DNA of 64,000 bases. Source: Phycisphaerales bacterium. Its GTDB lineage: Bacteria > Planctomycetota > UBA1135 > UBA2386. The stretch lies in the NCBI GenBank assembly GCA_020247305.1, contig JADCJE010000063.1, positions 1-64,000 on the forward strand. Direction: 5' to 3'. Below the pieces are notes generated by a model, which was not told the origin of the DNA, did no database searches, and worked only from the letters and a program-made list of their open reading frames with translations. The position numbers were made by a program, and so were the translations under genes. Of this stretch, positions 45,331 to 52,038 are shown piece after piece; positions within the stretch are counted from its first letter, which is position 1; the number at the start of each line of letters is the position of its first letter.

Positions 45331-46811
45331 TGGACACGCCCGCCGCCGCCAACCGCCGTCTCGCCGAGCTGCTCGCCGGCCTGCCCGCCGCCCAGGTCCT
45401 CGTCGTCGGCGATCTGATCCTCGACCGCTACGCCGACGGCAAGGCGACCCGCGTGTCGCCCGAGGCTCCGGTGCTGGTGTTCGAGGCCGGCGCCGAGCGC
45501 TACCTGCTCGGCGGCGCCTGCAACGTCGCCGCCAACCTGCGCGAACTCGGCGCGTCGGCCGCCGTGCTCGGCGTGGTCGGCGACGACGAGGGCGGCCGCC
45601 AGCTGCGGCAGCTGCTCGCCGACGCCGGCATCGACACGCAGGCGCTGGTCACGGACCACACGCGGCCGACGACGCGCAAGACGCGCTACGTCGCCAAGAC
45701 GCTGCAGGTGCTGCGCGTCGACGAGGAGAGCCGCGCGCCGGTCGCCGGCGCGGCCGAGCAGGCGATGCTCGCGGTGTTGGAGCGGCGGCCGTTCCCGTGG
45801 CGCAGCGTGCTGCTCAGCGACTACGGCAAGGGCGTGCTGACGCCGCGCGTCGTCCAGGCGGCGATCGCCGCGGCGCGTTCGCAGGGCGGCGTCGTCGTCG
45901 TCGACCCCAAGGGCAAGGACTACTCGATCTACCGCGGCGTCGACCTGCTGACGCCCAACCGCGAGGAGGCCGAGGCTGCGACCGGCGTCGCCATCCGCAC
46001 GACCGACGACATGCACGCGGCGGCCGGGCGGCTGCGCGCGATCACCGGCACCCGCAACGCCGTGATCACGCTCGGCAAGGACGGCATCTACTTCGAGACC
46101 GAGGACGGCTCGCATCGCATCCTGCCGACCGAGGCGCGCGCGGTGTTCGACGTCACCGGCGCTGGCGACACCGTGGTGGCGATGTTGACGTACTGCCGCA
46201 CCTGCGGCGTCGGGCTGGAGGACAGCCTGCGCCTCGCCAACCATGCGGCTGGCATCACGGTCGCCAAGCTCGGCACCTGGGCGCCGAGCCGCCGCGAGGT
46301 GCTCGCGCGCCTGGGCGACGCGCCCGGCAGCGAAGGCAAGGTGCTGACGCGCGAGCAGGCCGTCGAGGTCGCCAGCCGCCTGCGCGCCGAGGGCCGGCGG
46401 CTCGTGTTCACCAACGGCTGCTTCGACATCCTGCACGCCGGCCACTGCGACTACCTGCAGAAGGCGCGCAGCTACGGCGACGCGCTGATGGTCGGCCTCA
46501 ACACCGACGGCTCGGTGCAGCGGCAGCAGAAGGGGCCGGGCCGGCCGTTCAACACGCAGGCCGACCGCGCCGCCGTGCTCGCCGCGCTCGCCGCCGTCGA
46601 CTACGTCGTCGCCTTCGACGACGACACGCCCAAGGACCTGATCGAGGCGGTCACGCCGCACGTGCTCGCCAAGGGCGAGGACTGGCGCGACAAGGGCGTC
46701 GTCGGCCGCGAGTGGGTGGAGCAGCACGGCGGCCAGGTCGTGCTGGTGCCGCTCGTCGCGGGGCGCTCGACGACCAACGTCGTGCAGAAGATCCTGCAGT
46801 CGGGCCGCTGA
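45330..46811 (+). CDS. hldE: Bifunctional heptose 7-phosphate kinase/heptose 1-phosphate adenylyltransferase
   Basis: This 493-aa protein has two domains. A PfkB kinase (about 1-325) carries GGACNVAANLRELG and DVTGAGDTVVAML with the catalytic Asp (about 280). A nucleotidyltransferase (about 355-493) carries TNGCFDILHAGH and LNTDGSVQRQQKGPGRPF. It makes ADP-heptose for LPS core, implying an outer membrane. Its stop TGA abuts the reverse-strand stop of the HD gene (shared TGATCA at 46809-46814). Confidence 0.96.
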   Translation: MDTPAAANRRLAELLAGLPAAQVLVVGDLILDRYADGKATRVSPEAPVLVFEAGAERYLLGGACNVAANLRELGASAAVLGVVGDDEGGRQLRQLLADAGIDTQALVTDHTRPTTRKTRYVAKTLQVLRVDEESRAPVAGAAEQAMLAVLERRPFPWRSVLLSDYGKGVLTPRVVQAAIAAARSQGGVVVVDPKGKDYSIYRGVDLLTPNREEAEAATGVAIRTTDDMHAAAGRLRAITGTRNAVITLGKDGIYFETEDGSHRILPTEARAVFDVTGAGDTVVAMLTYCRTCGVGLEDSLRLANHAAGITVAKLGTWAPSRREVLARLGDAPGSEGKVLTREQAVEVASRLRAEGRRLVFTNGCFDILHAGHCDYLQKARSYGDALMVGLNTDGSVQRQQKGPGRPFNTQADRAAVLAALAAVDYVVAFDDDTPKDLIEAVTPHVLAKGEDWRDKGVVGREWVEQHGGQVVLVPLVAGRSTTNVVQKILQSGR

Positions 46812-47330
46812 TCAGCCGCGCCCGCGCCGCTGCGCTTCCGCGCGGCTCATGCGCAGCGCCCGCGCGATCGTGTCCGGCTCGCGCGCAAGCGGCGTGCACA
46901 GCCGTGCGGGCGCTGGCGTGATGCCGACGCGGCCGAGGTCGAGCCGGTCAGCGTCCCAGCAGGCGACGATGCCGGGCTCGCTCTCGACGTGGCCGTCGCC
47001 GTGCAGCCGCATCGCTTCGCACAACTGCTCGAAGCGGCGGCCGTCGAGTTCGGTCAGCACGCCGTCGCGGCGCAGCTCAACGGCGAAGTCCGCCGCGCGC
47101 GTGCCGTGGCCGTGGTCGATGCCGTCGTCGTGGCGCTGGCTGTCGTGCAGAAACGCGAACCACGCCAGCAGGCGCGGGTCGACGTCGAGTTCGCGGGCGA
47201 GCGCGCGACCGTGCCAGAACACGCGGCTCCAGTGCGGCAGGCCATGGATGCCGTGCCGCAGCGCGAGGCGGAAGCGCGGCCGCACGACGTGCAGCGCCTT
47301 CTTCGCGATCGCCGGTCCGCGCGGGTCCAT
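46812..47330 (-). CDS. HD-domain-like phosphohydrolase
   Basis: This 172-aa protein has the HD pattern: HGLPHWSRVFWHGRALAREL (first His pair), LAWFAFLHDSQRHDDGIDHGHG (the HD dyad), and a distal Asp in ACWDADRLDLGRVG. It probably hydrolyses a small phosphorylated compound. The ATG at 47330 is chosen over an upstream start at 47390. A CBS-domain gene lies 40 bp upstream on the same strand. Confidence 0.78.
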   Translation of the reverse strand: MDPRGPAIAKKALHVVRPRFRLALRHGIHGLPHWSRVFWHGRALARELDVDPRLLAWFAFLHDSQRHDDGIDHGHGTRAADFAVELRRDGVLTELDGRRFEQLCEAMRLHGDGHVESEPGIVACWDADRLDLGRVGITPAPARLCTPLAREPDTIARALRMSRAEAQRRGRG

Positions 47331-47370
47331 GGCCGCGAGCATGCGGCGGGCGCGCGGCGCCGTGCGCGCG

Positions 47371-47865
47371 TCAGTCGGCGACGGCCGCACCGGCGCTGGC
47401 CAGCGTGCGCTGGGCCGGCGGCATCGTCTCGCTGCGCAGGCGGCAGACCGCCGCCATCACCTGCAGCGCGCGCTTGCCCAGCTGCGGATCCTTGTCGCCG
47501 CGGCGCGCGAGGTCGTTGAGCGACAGCACGCCGACCGGGCGGTCGTGCTCGTCGACGACGGGCAGGCGGTGGACCTGGTGCATCGCCATGCGGTCGACGG
47601 CGAGGCCGACGTCGTCCTCGGCGCGGATAGAGACGACCGACTTCGACATCGCATCCTGCACGCGCAGCGCCGCGAGCGGCTTGCCGGTCGACCACGCGGC
47701 GACGCAGATGTCGCGGTCGGTCACCATCGCGCCGACGCGGCCTTCCTTGTCGACGACCGGCAGCGTGCCGCAGTCGTGGTTCCACAGCAGGTGCGCCGCG
47801 TGCGCAAGCGAATCGCTCGACTGCACGGTGACGGCGGGGGAGGTCATCAGGCTCTTGATCTTCAT
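47371..47865 (-). CDS. Two-CBS-domain protein
   Basis: This 164-aa protein is a pair of CBS domains: MTSPAVTVQSSDSLAHAAHLLWNHDCGTLPVVD and GAMVTDRDI, then VVSIRAEDDVGLAVDRMAMHQVHRLPVVDEHDRPVGVLS. CBS pairs bind adenine nucleotides and act as energy or redox sensors. There is no attached enzyme domain. It is divergent from hsp20 across 264 bp, so joint stress regulation is possible. Confidence 0.9.
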   Translation of the reverse strand: MKIKSLMTSPAVTVQSSDSLAHAAHLLWNHDCGTLPVVDKEGRVGAMVTDRDICVAAWSTGKPLAALRVQDAMSKSVVSIRAEDDVGLAVDRMAMHQVHRLPVVDEHDRPVGVLSLNDLARRGDKDPQLGKRALQVMAAVCRLRSETMPPAQRTLASAGAAVAD

Positions 47866-48129
47866 GGCGGTCTCCTTCGAGGTGGGGCTGCAGCGTGCAG
47901 CGAAGCCGACAAGCGTCGCCGCCTTTGCCGCCGGGCGCGATGCGCCGTGGTGGGCAGCGGCCGTCGGCTCGTCGTCGTAGGCGCCAACGCCGGGCCCGGG
48001 CCGCGTCTACGGCTTCGGCCAGGGCGGCGTGCGCCGAGCGGCGACTGCCGACGCCGTGCCGCGTCGCCTACATCCTGCCGTGCAGGGTCGACGAACGTCG
48101 GCCTGCCACAGACCACGAGGAGCCCCAAC

Positions 48130-48675
48130 ATGACCGACCTGAAGACCTGGTCCCCGTTCCGTTTCCTGCGCCACGACGCGAACCAGCCGAACCCGCCGGC
48201 GCGGCTCGGCAACGGCGTGCCGCGCAACTTCGCCGACTTCCGCGCCGAGGTCGAGCGCATGATGGACCGCGTCTGGAGCGACCCGTTCGCCGGCCTCGAA
48301 GCCCCCGACCGGTGGTTCGGCGACTTCCGCCAGGGCGCGTTCGCGCCCAAGCTCGACGTCACCGACGAGAAGGACGCCCTGCGCGTCGCCGTCGAGATCC
48401 CCGGCGTCGACGGCAAGGACCTCGACATCGAGTGCCAGGACGGCCTGCTGTCGATCAAGGGCGAGAAGAAGCACGAAGAGTCGAAGAAGGAGGACGGCTG
48501 CTACCGCACCGAGCGCAGCTACGGCTTCTTCCAGCGCAGCGTGCCGCTGCCCGCCGAGGTCGACGCCAGCAAGGCCGAGGCGCAGTTCGCCAAGGGCGTG
48601 CTGACGATCCGCCTGCCCAAGACCGAGCGCGGCAAGGCGCAGACGACCAAGATCGCGGTCAAGCCGGCGGGGTAG
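48130..48675 (+). CDS. Small heat-shock protein Hsp20
   Basis: This 181-aa protein has an N-terminal arm with FAPKLDVTDEKDALRVAVEIPGVDGKDLDIECQDGLLSIKGEK (the alpha-crystallin domain, about 75-165) and the ending GVLTIRLPKTERGKAQ with the I-x-I/V-like contact. It holds unfolding proteins in an ATP-independent manner. A GAGGAG ribosome site lies at 48117-48122. No CIRCE or ROSE element was found upstream. Confidence 0.94.
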   Translation: MTDLKTWSPFRFLRHDANQPNPPARLGNGVPRNFADFRAEVERMMDRVWSDPFAGLEAPDRWFGDFRQGAFAPKLDVTDEKDALRVAVEIPGVDGKDLDIECQDGLLSIKGEKKHEESKKEDGCYRTERSYGFFQRSVPLPAEVDASKAEAQFAKGVLTIRLPKTERGKAQTTKIAVKPAG

Positions 48676-48688
48676 CCGGCGGCGGCGA

Positions 48689-49099
48689 TCAGCCGGCCTC
48701 GTTCGCCACCAGTGCCGCGAAGTGCAGCAGGTCGTCGAGCCGCCCGTCCAAGATCGCCCGCAGCACCTTGAGGTCGAGCGTCTGGTAGCGATGGACGGCG
48801 ACGTTGCGGAAGCCGACCATCGCCTGGAGCCGAAGGCTGAGCGCCGGCGGCAGTCGCCCGCTGGCTTCGAGCCGCCGGAAGGCGTCGCGGCTGTCATCGG
48901 GCGGTCCGATCCTGGCCACCTGGACGAGGTGCGTCGCCAAGTCGATCGCCGCCTGGCAAGCGCGCTGCACGTTCAGCACCAACGACTCCTGCAGGAGCAG
49001 GTCGCGCTCGAGCCCTTCGAGCGTGCCTGGGTCGACGGCGCGCAGCCGGGCGACGCAGTCGCGGATGTTGCGGACCTTGCCGGCCGTGACGTCGGTCAT
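48689..49099 (-). CDS. hepT: HEPN toxin HepT
   Basis: This 136-aa helical protein has the HEPN/DUF86 RNase signature R-x4-H-x-Y as RNVAVHRY (about 107-114). It also shows the Gln-rich helix (LLLQESLVLNVQRACQAAIDLATHLV) typical of HepT. HepT cleaves RNA and is controlled by AMPylation from MntA. Its ATG overlaps the MntA stop (ATGA at 49096-49099), so the antitoxin is made first. It sits downstream of the DGR on the same strand. Confidence 0.9.
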   Translation of the reverse strand: MTDVTAGKVRNIRDCVARLRAVDPGTLEGLERDLLLQESLVLNVQRACQAAIDLATHLVQVARIGPPDDSRDAFRRLEASGRLPPALSLRLQAMVGFRNVAVHRYQTLDLKVLRAILDGRLDDLLHFAALVANEAG

Positions 49100-49518
49100 C
49101 GCCGGCGACCTTCGGCGGCCGCGGCGAGCGCGAGTTCGTCGCGGAACGCCACGTAGAGCGCCATGGCCTCGGCGGCGAAGCGTTCGCAGGCGCGCGGGTC
49201 GTCGGCCGCGACCAGCCGGCCGCCGGTCAGGATCTCCTTCTTCAGCACCACCGGCGCCCGCCGCAGGTCGACCAGGTCGACGTCGCGGCGGGCCAGGACG
49301 CCAAGCGCCAAGCCGAGGTCGAAGACCGCCACGGGATCGAGCGGCGCTGGCGCCAGCACGGCGAGGTCAAGGTCGCTGGCCGTGGTTGCTTGCCCGCGCG
49401 CGAACGAGCCGAACAGCCAGATGCCCGCAACCTCGCCCAACGTCACCCGGATGCGTTGCAGCAACGCCGGCAACGTCGCGGCGAGAACTTGGTCGGCTTG
49501 GTACTGCTCAGCACCCAC
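49096..49518 (-). CDS. mntA: Nucleotidyltransferase antitoxin MntA
   Basis: This 140-aa protein (from GTG 49518; an open TTG at 49545 is possible) has the minimal nucleotidyltransferase motif GSFARGQATTASDLDLAV (about 38-55) and a later Asp in DVDLVDL (about 80). MntA AMPylates the Tyr of HepT to silence it. It is encoded just after the DGR reverse transcriptase with about 105 bp between. Confidence 0.88.
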   Translation of the reverse strand: MGAEQYQADQVLAATLPALLQRIRVTLGEVAGIWLFGSFARGQATTASDLDLAVLAPAPLDPVAVFDLGLALGVLARRDVDLVDLRRAPVVLKKEILTGGRLVAADDPRACERFAAEAMALYVAFRDELALAAAAEGRRR

Positions 49519-49623
49519 GGCGCGATGGTAGCACGACCGCCGCAATCGGCGAGAAAATGGTCCGCGCCGACGGCTCGGCCGGTTGGCCTACGACGCCGGC
49601 GCGGACCGACCGATTCGGCCGGC

Positions 49624-50844
49624 TTAATGCCAGCCCGGCCCCGGATCTGGACATCCCCGTGCACGGCCCGGCGGCGCGGCGGGCGCATCCTCCGGGATCT
49701 GGCGAACGGATGTCTTGGCGGGGCGCGCGCCCAGGTTGTCGTTGCGGTTCGTCGCGTCGTTGTTGTTGCGGTTGTCGGAGCGCGCGTTGTCGGGGTCGTT
49801 GTCGAAGCTGCCGCCGCGGTTGCAGCGGTTCAGCGGGCCTTCGACCCGGGGCCGTTTGTCTGGGAAGAACCAAGCGCGGCGCAACTGCAGCGTCGCGCCG
49901 TGGCGCAGGTGGGCGATCGTGCTGGCCGCACTGGCGGCGTACTGCGCGTCGTCGATCTGGCCGGTGCGCCACTGCCAAAGGCGTTGCGCCAGCCGCTTGC
50001 GGCTGCGCCGGGCGTTCTGGGGCCGCAGGCGCAGCATGCCGGCATGCACGACGAAGCCGAGAAACGGCAGGCCAGCGCGGCTCGGCCACAGCCGAGCGGC
50101 GGCCTCCTTCACGGCGAGGCCGTGCGCTGCGAGCCAGCCGTCGATGCGCGGGCGCAGTGCCGCCAGTTCGTCGCGCTGCGGCGCGAAGACCACGACGTCG
50201 TCCATGTACCGGACGCAGCCGGCGACGCGCTGTTCGCCGAGGAGCCAGTGGTCGAGGCCGTCGAGCACGAGGTTGGCCAGCCATTGGCTGGTGAGGTTGC
50301 CAATCGGCAGCCCGACGCCTGCATCGCCGCCCGCGCGCACGATGGTCGCGCACAGCGCCAGCGCGGCGCGGTCCTTGAGCCGTCGCGCCAGTGCGGCGAG
50401 CACGACGTCATGTCGCATCGACGGGAAGCAGCGCGCGATGTCGAGCTGCAGGAACCACGGCCAGCGCCGCACGAGCCGCTGCGCCTGCCGCAGCGCCCGG
50501 TGCTGGCCCATGCCGCGGCGGCAGGCGAAGCTGCACGGCGCCATGCGGCGGTCGAGGTGCGGTTCCAGCACATCGATCAGCGCGTGATGCACGACGCGGT
50601 CGGCGAACGGCGCGGCCGTGATGGTGCGCGGCTTGGGGTCGCGGATGGCGAACGTCGTCGGCGTGCCGGGCCGCCAGTCGCCGCCGCGCAGTCGCCGCTG
50701 CAGCGCCAGCACGTTGGGCTCCAGGCGCTCGAGGAACGCCGCCACGCCGCGCTGCCAGCGTTTGCCGGCGGCGGCGCGGCGCGCTGCGTGCATCAGGTTG
50801 GCGAACGACGTGATCTCGTCCCAGACGCCGCCGATGCGCCTCAT
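49624..50844 (-). CDS. DGR reverse transcriptase with in-frame template repeat tail
   Basis: This 406-aa protein is an RT of the diversity-generating type. Motif A is FLQLDIARCF (Asp about 134), motif 4 is GLPIGNLTSQWLANLVLD, with the SQ typical of DGR enzymes instead of the QG common in other RTs, the catalytic box is RYMDD (about 211-215), and the primer grip is LPFLGFVV. No maturase or endonuclease domain follows. Instead residues about 335-379 are the translated template repeat (Asn/Asp-rich), then a short Pro-rich end. The ATG overlaps the Avd-like stop (ATGA at 50841-50844). It copies the template RNA with errors at adenines. Confidence 0.95.
   Translation of the reverse strand: MRRIGGVWDEITSFANLMHAARRAAAGKRWQRGVAAFLERLEPNVLALQRRLRGGDWRPGTPTTFAIRDPKPRTITAAPFADRVVHHALIDVLEPHLDRRMAPCSFACRRGMGQHRALRQAQRLVRRWPWFLQLDIARCFPSMRHDVVLAALARRLKDRAALALCATIVRAGGDAGVGLPIGNLTSQWLANLVLDGLDHWLLGEQRVAGCVRYMDDVVVFAPQRDELAALRPRIDGWLAAHGLAVKEAAARLWPSRAGLPFLGFVVHAGMLRLRPQNARRSRKRLAQRLWQWRTGQIDDAQYAASAASTIAHLRHGATLQLRRAWFFPDKRPRVEGPLNRCNRGGSFDNDPDNARSDNRNNNDATNRNDNLGARPAKTSVRQIPEDAPAAPPGRARGCPDPGPGWH
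49708..49841 (-). repeat. DGR template repeat (TR)
   Basis: This 134-bp segment aligns without gaps to 52043-52176 with 111 identities. All 23 mismatches are A on the minus (sense) strand of this copy, out of 36 sense adenines. The flanking bases (49707, 49842) mismatch at non-adenines, defining the ends. It lies inside the RT frame and is dense in AAC codons, which allow many amino acids after adenine mutagenesis. Confidence 0.97.
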
Positions 50845-51251
50845 GCGTGCGCCTCCGTCGGCGGCGTCCCGCGCCGCTCGCCGATCGCGACGCGCCAACC
50901 GTGCAGCATGCGGCCGCAGTCGTCGAGGTCGCGGCAGGCGCGTTCGAACGCGGCCGGCGTCGCCAACTGGCCGGCGCGCGCCAATCGGCACAGAAAGCGC
51001 ATGCGCTCCAGCCGCAGGTTGACGCTGCGCAAGAGGCTGGGCCGCTGCTGCGGCTCGTAGCGCGCCGTGACCAGCATCTCGGTGACGTCGAGCGCGTGGT
51101 TCTCCAGCCGCTGCGTCAGCGTGAAGCGGGCCGACTTCGGCCACTTGGCCGTCTGCAGCAGCAACCACCCGCAGAAGGACTCCCAATGCTGCAGGATGCG
51201 CAGGTCGACGCCTGCCACGGCGGCCGCCGCACGGTCGAGCGGCGTGCTCAT
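50841..51251 (-). CDS. avd: DGR accessory protein, Avd-like four-helix bundle
   Basis: This 136-aa, strongly basic, all-helical protein has four predicted helices (WESFCGWLLLQTAKWPKSARFTLTQ; ENHALDVTEMLVTARY; LLRSVNLRLERMRFLCRLA; AFERACRDLDDCGRMLHGW). Size, charge, helix count and position upstream of the RT match the Avd family, which forms pentamers, binds the RT and template RNA and is needed for mutagenic retrohoming. Its ATG overlaps the HRDC stop (ATGA at 51248-51251). Confidence 0.88.
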   Translation of the reverse strand: MSTPLDRAAAAVAGVDLRILQHWESFCGWLLLQTAKWPKSARFTLTQRLENHALDVTEMLVTARYEPQQRPSLLRSVNLRLERMRFLCRLARAGQLATPAAFERACRDLDDCGRMLHGWRVAIGERRGTPPTEAHA

Positions 51252-51922
51252 GGCTGCGTCTCGTGCTGGCCGTCGGCCGCGGTGTCGCTGGACCCGCCGA
51301 TCGGCGCTTCGCCAGCGGCGCCAGCGGCGTCCGGCGTGGTCGCCGCGGCGGCATCCCCTGGCCAGAGCACCTGCAGCAGATCACCGCCGAGGCGGGCCAG
51401 CTTCTTCTCGCCAAAGCCTGGGAGCTCACCCAGTTCGCGGCGCGACCGCGGTCGGTGGAGCGCGAGGTCGACGAGTTGGCGGTTGGTCAGCAGCACGTAC
51501 GGCGGCACGCCCTCGGCGTACGCACGGTTGCGCCGGAAGCTGCGCAAGGCGTCGTGCAGCCGCTGCTGGTCGAGGGTGAAGTCGGCGCGCAGGGCGCCGA
51601 GCGGCGCCGCTGGGCCGTGGGACGGCGTTGGCGACGGCAGCGGCAGTGGCGGCGGCATGGGGGCGGTCGTCGCATCCGCGGTGGCGCCGGCAGCGGCCGC
51701 GGGCCGGGCCGTCGGTGGCGGGGGCGGGGGCGGCGGCGGGGGCGGCGCGCCGCCGCGCTCGCGCCACGCGGCGATGCACACCAGCATCGGTTCTTCGCCG
51801 ACCTGCACGAGGTGTTCGCGCACGCGCTCGAGCACGACCGTCTGCTGCAGCGCGACCAGCGGCGCGTCGTCGAAGCGGCCGAGTTGCGGCGAGAAACGCA
51901 GCGTCAGGACTTTGGCACGCAT
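51248..51922 (-). CDS. HRDC-domain DGR accessory protein
   Basis: This 224-aa protein begins MRAKVLTLRFSPQLGRFDDA, an N-terminal beta module also seen in DGR-linked HRDC genes. A Pro run (about 61-71) and a Pro/Ala linker follow. The HRDC domain (about 118-190) reads LHDALRSFRRNRAYAEGVPP, then LTNRQLVDLALHRPRSRREL and LPGFGEKKLARLGGDLLQVL. HRDC folds bind nucleic acids in RecQ and RNase D. It probably aids cDNA or template handling. It is translationally coupled to the Avd-like gene. Confidence 0.88.
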   Translation of the reverse strand: MRAKVLTLRFSPQLGRFDDAPLVALQQTVVLERVREHLVQVGEEPMLVCIAAWRERGGAPPPPPPPPPPPTARPAAAAGATADATTAPMPPPLPLPSPTPSHGPAAPLGALRADFTLDQQRLHDALRSFRRNRAYAEGVPPYVLLTNRQLVDLALHRPRSRRELGELPGFGEKKLARLGGDLLQVLWPGDAAAATTPDAAGAAGEAPIGGSSDTAADGQHETQP

Positions 51923-52033
51923 GGTGCTCGTGCCCTGACCCCGCCTCCCGTCCCCTTCACCACCAAAATGGCGAGAATCGAAAAAAACCTGCGCAGTGCA
52001 ACCAAAAACTCCAGCGGGTGACGTGGTGACGTG
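51923..52033. other. 111-bp gap between DGR target and HRDC gene
   Basis: This stretch is visibly poorer in GC than its surroundings. It holds the distal half of the VR-associated hairpin, an 8-bp tandem repeat acgtcacc (minus strand), a T5 and a T7 run on the minus strand, and the HRDC leader. Confidence 0.6.
51979..51993 (-). repeat. 15-nt element with T7 run, copy 2
   Basis: The minus strand reads cgcaggtttttttcg, identical to 34016-34030. It lies 41 nt downstream of the target-gene stop in the sense direction, so it may terminate or attenuate target-gene transcription before the HRDC-avd-RT genes. Confidence 0.45.
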
Positions 52034-52038
52034 TCACC
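52025..52038. promoter_or_regulatory. Inverted repeat next to the VR (candidate homing hairpin)
   Basis: ggtgac (52025-52030) and gtcacc (52033-52038) form a perfect 6-bp stem around 2 nt, or 5 bp with a 4-nt loop. It begins 4 nt past the VR end and overlaps the target stop codon. A DNA hairpin at the same offset is needed for efficient retrohoming in the Bordetella phage DGR. The TR has no such repeat beside it. Confidence 0.65.

Noticed and set aside
49624-50844. Group II intron maturase or retron RT
   Set aside because: There is no maturase or HNH domain, no intron structure and no msr/msd; the SQ motif and the TR/VR pair identify a DGR.
50845-51429. N-terminal extension of the RT frame
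   Set aside because: The frame is open upstream but lies over the Avd-like and HRDC genes; the ATG at 50844 with ATGA overlap is the natural start.
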